From Dactylorhiza incarnata (Eukaryota; Streptophyta; Magnoliopsida; Asparagales; Orchidaceae): a stretch of 64,000 bases of DNA. The translations under genes and the position numbers were made by a program. Below, piece after piece: positions 22,576 to 33,999 of this stretch (its first letter is position 1; every line of letters starts with the position of its first letter). Under the pieces are notes generated by a model. That model had not been told where the DNA came from. It saw only the letters and a program-made list of their open reading frames with translations, and ran no database searches. The DNA lies in assembly GCA_033032865.1 (NCBI GenBank), contig JAWHQI010000505.1, positions 119,501-183,500 on the forward strand, read 5' to 3'.

Positions 22576-22955
22576 TTATATACGTATATATAAACCCTAA
22601 TTCAATTTTGTTTAACAAAAACCATATGGTATGATGGTTGTCATCTTTGGTTGACATAGTGGAAACCTGAGTTCAAATCTCACCATTGACAATTTTTGTG
22701 AGATTAAAAAAAGGGTCATATGACACTCATTTTTCAATAAATTAAGGGGTAAAATCGTAATTTCATGTTGTAGGATACTCCACACTTCATAATTTTATGT
22801 CACCCCCTAGTAGGTTTAGGAGACCTATGAAAAAGTGGAGAGAGAGGGAGTGATTTGATCTGATGGCTAATGAAATATCATGTCAGATTCAACGGTCGTA
22901 ATCATTGCAACGGCTTTAAAATTCATGAGTTTGATACTTCTTTATACATGGTAAA
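22576..22955. other. AT-rich stretch, nothing recognised
   Basis: No coding region. A segment at about 22640-22690 (tagtgg...gagttcaaatctcacc) faintly resembles tRNA-like promoter boxes, but it is too weak to call a SINE. Confidence 0.4.
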
Positions 22956-23235
22956 GATATATATGTATATGTATGTATATATGTATATATATGTGTATGT
23001 ATACATATGTATATATATGTATGTGTGTGTATATATATGTGTGTGTATATATACATGTATATATGTATGTATATATATATGTAGAGTGTGGCCACGCCGC
23101 ATCCCCCCCCCCCCCCCCCCCCCCCGTCGGTGCGGCTAAGCCTCCCTGCTTTCGCAGGGGGTCTCACAGAGGATCCGACCGAAATCACACCCCTCGACCC
23201 TCGTGTATGTATATATGTATACATATGTGTGTATG
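22956..23235. repeat. TATG microsatellite enclosing a Gypsy LTR fragment (23080-23208)
   Basis: A (tatg)n microsatellite flanks, on both sides, a ~130-bp GC-rich fragment that starts tgtagagtgtggccacgcc, contains a run of 23 C (23103-23125) and ends gaaatcacacccctcg. The fragment matches the first ~130 bp of the solo LTR at 24620. Confidence 0.8.
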
Positions 23236-23380
23236 CAGTGGCAGAACTAGGATTTTGAAGTCGCACGGGCACAATGTAAGTATTGTTGATCGGGGGCAGG
23301 GCCCCCTGAGCGAGGGTTCGGGGGCAGCGTTCCCGAAAATTTTTTTTGCAGGGATATTTATGTAAGGAAAATATTCAATA
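23236..23380 (+). mobile_element. End fragment of a hAT transposon
   Basis: Starts CAGTGGCAGAACTAGGATTTT and continues to a ...CGCACGGGCACAAT block. This matches, in inverted orientation, the right terminus of hAT-1 at 30461-30500 (minus CAGTGGCGGAACTAGAATTTT...GCACGGGCACAAT). A GC-rich subterminal stretch (gggggcagggccccctgag) follows. I could not find its partner end or an 8-bp duplication, so only one end is supported. Confidence 0.65.
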
Positions 23381-24230
23381 CAATATTATAAAATGCAATT
23401 ACATGAAAATTCAAAACACAGTGCAAAAACCGACGGGACATTACCGTTAGCGCAACTAGGGCTAATCGATATGCACATCACAAACATCACAGAGACGGAC
23501 TAAATCAAGAGGAACATTCCAGTTAACATTGAAATCATAAAACTCTTTTGAAAATTCAAAACAAAACATTAAAATCATAGAACTTTTTTGAAAATAGTTG
23601 AATACGTGTTTAAAAATATGTGTTAAATTATATCCTACCTAAATCTATACCAAACTGGATTAAATCACAAACCTAAATATATATCTATCTCTATATAATT
23701 TATATCCTACCTAGATCTAAGTGAGGAAGAAGAATGGACCTTGCGTCCTTGCCGTAAGCTTGAATTTCCTTGCAATCAGATGGAAAAAGTGCTCGAATGT
23801 CCTGTCAAGTGAAAACCAAACCGAGTGTTTGAAGAAGCACAAAAAATTTAAATTTCAATATAGCATGGGGGGAGGAGGAGGAGGAAAACAGGGGTTGTAG
23901 GGGGCTGCAGCAGCATTAAGAGGGGAAGAGGGGAAGAGGGGGCTGGAAAATAGCATGAAGAAGAAGAAGAAGGAGAAGAACGAGAAGAAGAAGAAGAGGA
24001 GGAGGAAAACAGGGGCTGCAGGGGGCTGCAGCAGCATTAAGAGGGGAAGAGGGGGCTAGAAAACAACATTAAGAAGAAGAGGAGGAGGAAAACAGGGGTT
24101 GCAGCAGCATTAAGAGGGGAAGATGGGGCTAGAAAACAGCATTAAGAAGAAGAAGAAGAAGAGGAGGAGGAGGAGGAAAACAGGGGCTGCAACAGCATTA
24201 AGAGGGGAAGAGGGGGCTGGAAAACAACAT

Positions 24231-24261
<31 letters not shown>

Positions 24262-24427
24262 ACGTACCCTCAGCCAAATCGTCGCGAGTACCGCCTCCGC
24301 CTTCCCTCAGCCGCCCCCAAATCGTGATTTCCTCCCGATTTCGAGCACCGCCTTCTTACCCTAGCACGGATTCGCGAAAAACACGGTCGGGCACTTGCCT
24401 GACCGTGTCTTTACCTGGGTCCGCCGG
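23381..24427. repeat. AT-rich stretch, then purine-rich minisatellite (23860-24260)
   Basis: 23381-23859 is AT-rich with nothing recognised. From 23860 to 24260 about five imperfect copies of a purine-rich unit occur (aggaggaaaacaggggctgc, agcattaagaggggaagag, then gaagaagaa runs of varying length). 24261-24427 is a pyrimidine-rich unique stretch with no gene. Confidence 0.75.
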
Positions 24428-24619
24428 TGTGTGTATGTATACATATGTGTGTATATATATATGTGTGTGTGTATATATATGTGTGTGTGTATATATGTGT
24501 GTGTATATATATATGTGTATATATATGTATATATATGTGTATATATATGTATATATATGTGTATATATATGTGTATATATGTGTATATATGTATATATAT
24601 GCATATATATATGTATGTA
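24428..24619. repeat. TATG/TATATG microsatellite (left block)
   Basis: About 190 bp of (tatatg)n and (tgtgta)n. It continues, after the solo LTR, at 25369-25432 (atatgtatgcat type). ORFs rich in Tyr, Ile, Cys and Val on both strands are artefacts of the repeat. Confidence 0.9.
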
Positions 24620-24636
24620 TGTAGGGTGCGGCCACG

Positions 24637-24672
<36 letters not shown>

Positions 24673-25368
24673 CGACGAGGTGTGGCTGAGCCTCCCCCCT
24701 TTCCGCAGGGGGGCTCACAGAGGATCCGACCGAAATCACACCCCTCGTCGGGTGCGGGCAGAGCCCAATTCCTTTTTGGGGGCGTGACTTCTCATTTTTC
24801 CCGTTCGTCGCGCACTCAGAACGCTCACGTGTTCGTTGAACGTCTCCTCGTACGCTCAGAACGCTCTCGCGTTCGTTGCGTGCTCAGAACGCTCCCGCGT
24901 CCGTTACGCGCTCAGAACGCTCCCGCGTTCGTTGCGCGCTCAGAACACTTCCTCGCGCGCTCAGAACGTTTCAACGTTCCCGACACGCGCGCAGTTAACA
25001 TTTCCTAATTTCTCAAATTGCTGGACCCGTTCATCGCCTTCATCGCCATCAACGAAGTTGCCCGAACTGCCTGATGGGTGAAACGGTCATTTACGAAAAA
25101 TGGTGATCTGTGTGCTTCGAACCGGAAATGTCATTCGCCCGTCAGGTGATTACGGTGGTTACAACGGCGAAATTACCAGGCTACCCCCTGCCAAAGCTAT
25201 AAAAGGAGCCCAGAACCTTTATTTCAAGACACCTTGCCTTCGACGCCCGAGAGAGCTCCTTTGAAGATTTCCTTGGAATTCTCCTTCGGCGCTTGAAGAT
25301 CTCCTTCGAATCTTCGAAGATCTCCTTCGAGCATTCGAAGGTTGTGAGCACCCGAGCGTTCCGCAACA
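24620..25368 (+). repeat. Solo Gypsy LTR (S5) inserted in a TATG microsatellite
   Basis: Plus-strand LTR of about 749 bp: start tgtagggtgcggccacgcc, end gcgttccgcaaca, the end matching other Gypsy LTRs here (CCGCAACA). TATA box ctataaaagg at 25197-25206. Upstream is an array of gctcagaacgctcccgcgtt units (about 24810-24990). Downstream are gatctccttcgaa repeats. It carries a run of 35 C (24637-24671). The duplication cannot be set exactly because both flanks are the microsatellite; atatg fits if the left flank has since gained units. Confidence 0.8.
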
Positions 25369-25432
25369 ATATGTATGCATATATGAATGCATATATATAT
25401 GTATGCATATATGGATGCATATATGCATATCT

Positions 25433-25786
25433 TAGGGTTAGGAACTCTTAGGGATAAAAAAGATTTTCGCTCATAAATGTTTGCTTGAATATCAACAGAG
25501 TTCACTTGGAGACGCCCGATATTTATTTTAATGGAGCCACGCGTGTCATGTTCACTTAGATATCACCTCATGTTGGCTTGGCGACCAACCAATGGTCATA
25601 ATCGTGACGGCCCCGTCTTTAGGGGTGTGCATAAAAAATCGAAACTGAATGAATCGGGCCGAACCAATTTTCGGACCGAATCGACCGGTCCCGTTCAGTT
25701 TCGGTTTAGGGGGGTTTGATAACCGACACGGATTGGGTTCGGTTTGTACCTTCAGTAAACCGAAGAAACCAAACCAACGAGGCTGG
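25433..25786. other. Short unique stretch ending in a hAT-type MITE fragment (from 25618)
   Basis: From about 25619 the sequence taggggtgtgcataaaaa followed by CGAACC/GGTTCG-rich words is characteristic of abundant plant hAT-type miniature elements (TAGGGGTG terminal repeat). The right end is missing because the LARD-like element inserted at 25787. 25433-25617 shows nothing recognisable. Confidence 0.5.
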
Positions 25787-26810
25787 TGATACGCTCGGAA
25801 CGAATGTGTAAATTACGCAAGTGCACGTATTGGTTCAAGTAATATAATGTGAGTAAATATCGTTCTCACGAAAAAGTGATTAATTCAATGCTTGTAAATA
25901 CCAGCTAACTTTTTCTTTAAATCCAAGTGAATCAAATTGAAAGATTTTGAAAACAAGTTAAACAAGGAAAATTAACGACTTTTTATCACTTATGGGAGAA
26001 CAGTTTTGTATTTTAATTTCCTAAGTCTATTATGATGGGTTGTTAAAAGATAATTATGAGAAAGCTTGGTGCACTATCCTGCAATGATTTTAAGGCAGAG
26101 ATCCGTATCTCTCAATATCGGAAATCACTGTATCCCTCATTTCCCTTGTCATCTCTAACTCAGGCGAAACGAAGAATATTAATAATAATAAAAATCAAAG
26201 TTGCTAACATAAATGTGAAATCTCATTCTCTTATATGTTATATTGAGTTGATGACACATTTACGTCTCTCCTCTCTCGAATCTCGAAGCGCAGTAAAAGG
26301 AACCGAACACTTTGGTTAAAGATTTACAAAACTCATTTCTCGAATCTCGAAACATAGTAAAATAATCTTCAACCATAGACTCGCGCGCCTCATCTCTCGA
26401 ATCTAGAAGCGGAGTAGAGAATGAAAATATAATCCAAAAGTTTTAACATCAAGATAAAAAACTAATAAAGATACCAGAACAAAATCTCATAAACAGAAAT
26501 AAAAATAGAGATCACATCAAAATGGAACAAAGTACTCTCAAAATACAAAACCTAGGAGATTAATTCATGATTATAGGATCACACCACAAGATTAGAGAGA
26601 TCTTACAAAACATGATATTTAGAGATCTAAACGCTGCAGGAAATTGTACTCAGAATTTCGCAAATCCTCTCTTCGATGGAGATCCAGCGCGTCTCCTCCC
26701 TCTTCTTCTCCAAAACCCTAGTTCTCCTCTTTGAATCCACAAAAGATTGTGAAAAGATGGTAAAAAGATAGTAATTTCTCTCTCCATGGCCCCTTTATGG
26801 TCGTCCCTCC

Positions 26811-29800
26811 CACGGGCGGACCCAATGCCAGGCACGCACAGGCACGTGCCCGAGCGTGAAATCGCAGAAATAGCGATTAGCCCCTCTCCTCGTGTGCGCC
26901 TGCCACATAATCTTTTCATTTTCCGATCTCGCCATTCTCGCCGTTCTCGCCTCGTTCTGTAGATTGGAGTGCACGACTGCTCTAGTGAATCTCGACGATG
27001 AGGAGTGGAGGGCCAGACAGTGAGCAGTCGACTGAGTGATGTCGAGGACGACGACGAGGACTGGAGGTCTGGAGCCTGGAGGAGGCCATATGGCAGGCAG
27101 CCATCTTGTGAGTTCTGATTTGTGTTAGGAGTTAGGGTTAGTTTTTATTTGCTTCTTCTGAGTTCTAATTTGTTTCATCTTCTAAAATCCATTGGAGGCT
27201 GATTCTGAGTTCTGAGGATGCATAGCCACCCTGGATGGAACGAAAGCAGTGACCTTGATTCTGAGTTCTGATTTGTTTCTGCAGTCTACACTCCACACTT
27301 TCGTTCACTGCTTTCGTTCCATCTTCTGAGTTTTGATTGACTGATTCCATCATTTTTCCTTTAGTATCGGTGGCTTTTGCATTTTGTTGGATCAAGGTCT
27401 TATTTGTTTTGGCAAATGCTGGATCAAGAACTTCTGTGAGGTATCCTCACTTCAAGACTTCAAATCCCCCGCATTTAGAGTTAGAGATTATGTTTAGTTA
27501 TTAGTAAATGCTAATTTAATTGATAATATTCATCAGAGTATCCTTCTAATTATGTTATACATTTTGTAGGTTAGTGCATAAGGAAATTGCAGATGAAACC
27601 TATAGAATAACTTGGAAAACTAAACAAATTTCTCATTTTCATGATCCCATCCATCTCAGTATTTACTCAACAAATGGTAATTGATTTTTCATTTGTTTGA
27701 GATTTGTTGCAGACTTGCAGTGTTTTTTAATAGATGTTGTATTTGTAGATGTAGATTTGTATTTTTGTGTGTGAGTAGTTATGTGATTGGTTCCAACATT
27801 TTCATAAATAATTTAGAATATGAACATTTACACTAAGCTTGTAGATTTTTTTGTTATCTTAAAGATATGGAGAGTTGAAGTTTTATTTCAATGTATTGAA
27901 TTTTATTGTTAGTTTTATTATTTTATGCAGTGTGTTTAATTTGAGCAATGGAGAAGTTTTTTTCAAAAAAGGGGGTATATCAAAGTTCTATGGATTTGCA
28001 AGAGTTGAGTTCAACGGGTAAAAAACAATGAATAGAAGAGTTTAAAATAGAAGATTTACCTTTAGATCATGGTCTTAGACATCCAATAAGCTTCTATGAT
28101 GTCAATCTTCAAGACTCAATAAGAAGATATTATTTGCAGAAGGGTCCTTGCCAGCCTCATTTCGAACCTTTTCCTCAAACAGAAATCGGACAGAAAGCTC
28201 GTTGTTTCAATAAGAATTGGAATAATGACTTTGAAGGCTGGTTAGAATAGAGTCTAGAAAAAGATGCAGTATTTTTCCTCAATTGTTATATTTTTCCACA
28301 AAGAGCGTGTGAGCCTACTTTTGTTAGTAGAGGTTTTAGATATTAGAAAGATAAAATAGTACTTGACAAACATGTTGGAAATCACATGACTCCACATAAT
28401 ATTTCTAGAAAAATGTGTGAGGCATTGATGAACCAAAAATAAGGTATTCAAATTGCATTTGCTAGACAAGAAAAACAACAAAGTGTAGACTATCGTGCTC
28501 GTTTATGTGCATCGATTGATTGTGTTCGATTTCTTTTACGTCAAAGATTATTCTTTCGTGGTCATGATAAGACTAAATAGTCTATCAATCGAGGGAACTT
28601 CCTTAAGCTGCTGAAATTTCTTGCATCACATAATGATGACATCAAGTCAATTGTTTTACAAAATGCTCATAACAATTGTCAACTTGTATCGCCAAAAATT
28701 CAGAAAGAAATAATATCAGTAATTGCAATGGAGACAATAAAACGAATCGTTCATCGTATTAAAGAAGATTGTTTTACAATTTAGTGGACGAATCTCGCGA
28801 TGTATAAACAAAAGAGTAGATGTCTGTTGTATTACGATATGTTGATTCCAACGGCACGATTACAGAGCGTCTTCTTGGTTTTGTTCATGTATCCGATACT
28901 TCTGCATTATCACTAAAAACTGTTATTGATAGTTTATTTATGAAATATGGCCTTACTGTTTCAAAGTTGTGTGGACAAGGATACGATGGAGCCAGCAATA
29001 TGAAGGGTGAGTTCAAAGGTTTAAAAGCTCTAATTTTGAAAGAAAATAGTTGTGCATTATATGTTCACTATTTTGCCCATCAACTACAATTAGTACTGGT
29101 AGCTGTTGCGGAAGGAAATTCTGATATTGCTGAGCTTTTCACTCTTATTAGCACGGTATTGAATGTTGTTGGTGGCTCGTGTAAACGGCGTGATTCTCTC
29201 AGAGGCTTGGAAGTTGGTCGAGTTGCTAGAGAGTTTGGTTGTGGTGAGATAGAATGTGGTCGAGGATTGAATCAACCTTTAGAGCTTAAAAGAGCTAGAG
29301 ACACGAGATGGAGTTCACATTATGGTACAGTATTAAATTTTATTCGTATGTTTTCGTCTATTATTGATGTTCTTGAGATTATCACTGTTGATGGGGCAGA
29401 TGAAAACCAAAGAGGAATCTCAAGCGCACTTTTACAAGTTATCTTGACTTTTAAATTTGTCTTTGTTATTCATTTAATGAAAAATATTTTGGCCAAAACA
29501 CACGAATTATCTCAAGCCTTACAAAAGAAAGATCAGGATATTGTGAACGCATTGCATTTGTAAAATTGTCAAAGTTGTTATTACTAAGGATGAGAAATGA
29601 TGAAGTTGAGTGTCAATCCTTCATGGTTGAAGTCTCCACTTTCTGTAATAAACATATCATTGAAGTTCCGAATATGTAAGATAAGTGTGTTCGACCAGGT
29701 AGATTAAGACTCAATGCACGCGAGATTACCAATCTACATTATTTCAAGATTGAAATTTTTAATACATTGCTTGATTAGATGCTAAATGAGTTAAATGATC

Positions 29801-30500
29801 GTTTTGACGAAGTAAACACAGAATTACTTTTATGTGTCGCTTGTCTCGACACAATGGATCAATTTTGTTCTTACGATAAATAAAAATTACTTCGTCTGGC
29901 TTAATTATATCCGTATGATTTTACTTCGATAGAATTGCAGTTACTTGAAGGTCAGCTTGATACATATATTTTTGACATGCGCTCTACATCGATGGATACA
30001 TTTTCTGAAGTTAAAGGAATCAGTGGATTACTTAGAAAGTTAGTGGAATTAAAAAAGCAAGATCATTATCAATTAGTTTTTAGACCGTTGAAGTTGGCAT
30101 ATATGTCTCTTACCATTTGCTTCGGCTAGTGCTGAAATAATGTTTACTGCAATGAAGATAATAAAGAACCGTTTGCGAAATAGAATGAGGGATGGATGGA
30201 TGAATAATTGTTTGATAGCTTACCTTGAAAAAGATGTTGCAGATACAATTACAACTGAAACAATTATTTCACGTTTCCAGAGCATGTGTCAGCGCAAAGT
30301 ATCTTGTTGATATGTAAGTTTTTTGTGATATTTTGTTTTTATAACTTGTATGTTTTGATTTTGCAACAATTTAATTGATCTTTTATGTTTTCATTTTGCA
30401 TTTTGGAAAGAGTAAAAAAAATTAAGTAATATTTTCAACAATGATTGTATGTTAAAATTTATTGTGCCCGTGCTGCGGCAAAATTCTAGTTCCGCCACTG
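26811..30500 (+). mobile_element. hAT-1 DNA transposon, 8-bp TSD
   Basis: A 3690-bp element. The right end, read inward, is CAGTGGCGGAACTAGAATTTT. The left end is CACGGGCGGACCCAATG, a diverged inverted counterpart. Flanks are gtccctcc (26803-26810) and gtctctcc (30501-30508), an 8-bp duplication with one mismatch, the length hAT transposases make. The empty site is visible in the sister LTR at about 35046-35054. Contains a broken transposase gene. Confidence 0.9.
27948..30308 (+). pseudogene. hAT transposase (ZMYM1/TTF-type with DUF4371), degenerate
   Basis: Translation from the ATG at 27948 (MEKFFSKKG) shows the TTF-type zinc-finger region (RRYYLQKGPCQPHFEPFP, ARCFNKNWNNDFEGWLE), then the RNase H-like catalytic core typical of plant ZMYM1-like hAT proteins in the 28820-29563 frame (YGLTVSKLCGQGYDGASNM, HYFAHQLQLVLVAVAEG, RDTRWSSHYGTVLN). 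The hAT dimerisation tail follows (FTAMKIIKNRLRNRMRDGW, LIAYLEKDV). At least eight in-frame stops, many explainable by C-to-T changes, and at least one frameshift make it non-functional. A (t/a)-rich 5' part (26811-27947) without ORFs probably holds untranslated leader or intron. Confidence 0.85.
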
Positions 30501-30932
30501 GTCTCTCCCCATTAGGAATCTCCTAATTGCCGAAAAGATGCATCCATTTGATATCGTAACTGCCAAATTTGAGAAATTTTGAATCTGAAATCTCAGTTCC
30601 CGTCGATTTGTTGCAACAAAATTTCCTGGACTACAATAATACGCTGTAACATATTTTCTGCACTTCAATAAACTGCTCTAAACAGCAAATAATATGTCAC
30701 AACAAAGTTGTAACTTTTTCACTGGACTTCAAATATGCTCAACATTTGACCCTTCATGGTGGATACTTCGGCATTTCTGCAACAAAAATATATGAAAAGT
30801 GACGATATTGACCGTTCTTAGACCAAATGCTAGTTTGCTCTTATTTAATACATTTTTATCATATTTGTCACAAATCTTTAATCAAAATATTAATATTATG
30901 AAATAAGATAACTTCTTTGTGAGATGTTATCA

Positions 30933-32570
30933 TGCCCCACACTTAGCTCTTTGTCAGTCTCTGGCAAAGATAAATCATTGCAAGCCATTGAATGAGCGAA
31001 TATCTACCAACATATAAATCCGGACCTCCTTACCCTTAAACATAATTAATCAAGATTACTCAAGTAATTCACATTAACAATTGGTAAACATGTCAATCAT
31101 TAAAATTTCAAACATACACAAATTCATTAGTTTGATAAAAGTTAAAGCTCCATAACGATTTCCTAGTGTTGTGTGTGCTATTACTTAAAATTACCTACTC
31201 TCAAACAACTTAACTCACTAAACTTCCTCATAAGTATGAAAAGATAAAATAGGCTAAGTCTTTAAGTTAGCCTCCACCAGAGTTTGATAGTTGACCGAAA
31301 ATCATAGGACTTGCAATATGATGGGTTTTGGCTTGGTTAGGAATTCATGATTTAGTTTTTGTTAGGATAAAGGTATTTTACTAGCTAATATTCTTAATAA
31401 CTTTCCCTACTATGGGGTTTCTTTCACAATCATCATTCATTTTTTTAGTCCATGGTTAGGATCATTCTAAGTAGGTGTACACACACTTAGGCCACATATC
31501 ACTATGACATTTACACATTTTTTCTCTTTTTTTATAATCATAGTTGGGATCATTAATATTCCAAGTAAGTGTACACATACTTAGGCCACATATCACTATA
31601 ACATTTACACTTTTTTCTCTTTTTTTATAATCGTAGTTGGGATCATTCTAAGTAGGTGTACACATACTTAGACCACATCACTATAACACATTTTTATCTT
31701 TTTCTTTTTCATTAAACACCCATAGTTGGAAAACTTGTTAAGAAATAACTAGTAAAAATGTAGGGAAATTATGCATGGCCAATTTGTATCAAACTGACAA
31801 GACTCAAGCTCAAAGGGTAATGAATGATCAAGAGCAAAAGTAGACTTTAAGGTGCGAAATGAATCAAAAATTGCCTTAACTACCTACTCACAATGTTTTG
31901 GCTTACAACATTGACTCAGTTCTTGCTCACCCTTCCACCATTATGTTCGGAAGTCAATAAAATTAATTTATAGGGAACAAATTCTTTTAAGAAATAAAGG
32001 GAATAAAAGGAATTCTTAAGAGTACTTTAACCTATCTTACTAACTGCAAATTAATGATCTAAAATCTTAGGATTGACTAATTTACCAATCAAATCAAGTT
32101 CAATATCTAGAATAGGTTTCGAATTAACAGTTACAAGAGTGAAGCTCTTCAAATTTATATTACATGGCATATTCATTTTTCAATCGGTGTAGGTTATCCC
32201 ACCTCCACACTTATTCATTTGTTAGTCCCTAACAAAGATATTTCTTGAAGAATGAGTACAATAAATCACATTTAAATAAGAAAGATTTAATCATTCAAAA
32301 TAAAAACTGAATATAAATACTCCCCTAAAATTAACAATATGAAGCTTCTTCACATCTCTTCTCTTTGCATACTCAAGAGGCGAAATAAGACCAAAGATTC
32401 TGCTGCTAAGTCAAAATGAAGTATACCTGCAGTAGTGAGCTCCAACAAATAAGGAAAATAGATTAAAAAAAATTTAAACTAGACTTTGAAAAATAAAATT
32501 GCAGGAAAAATAAGATAACTACTGAGTTTATTGTCTCCCCACCGTGACTTATTCAGGCCTTAAAAATATT
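30933..32570 (-). other. LARD-1 interior, non-coding, with a ~90-bp tandem repeat
   Basis: AT-rich and without ORFs. Three imperfect units of about 90 bp lie at 31440-31740 (aagtaggtgtacacac, cttaggccacatatcacta, then a (t)n ctttttttata stretch). On the element's strand this is the 3' region before the polypurine tract, the usual site of variable repeats in Tat-type elements. Confidence 0.7.
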
Positions 32571-33824
32571 CTAGATTATTGGCATGTGAAAGATAAAGTG
32601 AACATGTAACTGCCATAATATTCGTTGCGATAACGGGTACTGATACGGAGATAACACAGTTACTCCCTCTCTTAAATAGTAATACCTGAACATCACAGGT
32701 AAGGGAAATAGAAAATAAGAGAAGGAGGTATGCTCCCCACTCATCTTATCAAAATATTTATCCTTGTCTAGCAAGGTATCCTCGTCCACAGGGACAATAC
32801 ATAGGGAGAAAACAACAAGTGGAGTTGCCTCGATGGAGGAGGGATCAAACTCCTCATAAAAGAGGATGCTCACCTCATCAAATCAAGCTTGTTGCTCTAT
32901 ATCCTCCTGATGCACATGTGACTCATCAACCTGCATAGGCTTAGATGCCGAAGAGGGTTTAGAAAATAAATTAGAAGAAATACATAAATAATTGAAAATC
33001 GGGGAAGTGGTCCCGGTCTCACTCCCAACAGGCTCCAAATATCGTTCACCGCAGTCGACATCAAAGACGAGGCAAGAGATACCAGAGGATATATGAGTCA
33101 CGCAAGTGACATGGGCATCATCAACGAGTGAAGAAGTGAATACTTCCTCAACCGATGAGATGTCCTAGTCAAAATTTTGCGACTCGACTACAATATCTGT
33201 AACCTCGCCCTGCTGGATGGATACAGTAAGATCGGCGGAAATGAGTGCAGAAAATTTATGCAATGGAGGAACTGTGTCAAACGCAATATCAGAGAATATA
33301 AGGATTGGTTCCTCTCAGGGTGAATCCAAAAGAGATGATGAATGCGTAGGGAGAGGAGGTACCACCATGTCATTGCACGGATCATCAGAAATTATGATAG
33401 AAAAATCAGCAGCACTCCCCCATAGACAAGATGGTACTGTGTATATATCATCAGAGGTAGAATGAACGCCGAAATGAGAAGAGGACGAGACGATTCGAAT
33501 TGTCGACTCATCCTCCTCCTCCATTTTAAGTTGAAATGTAATGCAATATTTTAATGCGTGGTCGGTGCTATGACAGAACATACATTGTTTCCCATTTCTT
33601 CTCGGCCTTTGAGGGTTCAGGCTTAAATAAGGGAACGATACTTATTGTGGATGTGCGTAATTATAATAATTAGGCTCGACATATGACGTATCATAGGATA
33701 TTGGTGGTGCCACATAAGGTGAGTCATATGACGTATAACCACGGTCTCCTGTATAACATTCATCACTACTATGATTATAAGACCCGCACCATCGACATTG
33801 AGAGTAAGAAAATATGATGTTGTA
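32571..33824 (-). pseudogene. LARD-1 ORF with two CCHC zinc knuckles, four premature stops
   Basis: One minus-strand frame runs from about 33824 to 32571, interrupted by only four stop codons. Each is explainable by a C-to-T change (CAA to TAA near 33633, CGA to TGA near 33312, CAG to TAG near 33165, CGA to TGA near 32880). Two perfectly spaced C-X2-C-X4-H-X4-C knuckles are encoded: CRWCGSYNHSSDEC (33756-33797) and CMFCHSTDHALKYC (33543-33584), separated by a Tyr/Pro-rich linker. The rest is acidic and Ser/Asp-rich. The knuckles suggest descent from a nucleocapsid. No capsid, protease or polymerase domain is seen, and I do not recognise the C-terminal ~250 residues. Confidence 0.7.
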
Positions 33825-33979
33825 TGGGTGGATTCACAAATTAAAATAATGCATAAACTAGATGTACAAATACAAAGACAACTTCACAATTAATTTATCA
33901 AATAGAAAAACACAAACTTGGGCTTCAAATACTCAGGATTACTAATATTGCAAGAAGATATTAAATTAGTTCACACTCT

Positions 33980-33999
33980 CGGCAATGACGTCAAAAACT
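33980..33999 (-). other. Decayed primer-binding site/leader of LARD-1
   Basis: Minus AGTTTTTGACGTCATTGCCG, immediately after the 5' LTR. It differs from the common Gypsy TTTTTGGCGCCGTTGCCG by G-to-A and C-to-T transitions, as expected from deamination of methylated cytosines on either strand. Confidence 0.75.

Larger units (their letters stand above)
25787..30932 (-). repeat. 3' LTR of LARD-1, split by hAT-1
   Basis: LTR sequence runs 25787-26810 and resumes at 30509-30932; the gap is hAT-1 plus its target duplication. Without them it is about 1.45 kb, close to the partner LTR's 1482 bp. The hAT element landed a few bases from the TATA box (ctttatggtc, near 26793-26802). Confidence 0.9.

Noticed and set aside
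22629..22700. tRNA-derived SINE with A and B box-like sequences
   Set aside because: Only a weak B-box-like gagttcaaatctcacc and a doubtful A box; no tail, no duplication, no second copy in the window.
22305..24789. Tyr/Ile/Cys-rich ORFs resembling membrane proteins
   Set aside because: They translate (TATG)n and (TATATG)n microsatellites; hydrophobicity is a by-product of the repeat.
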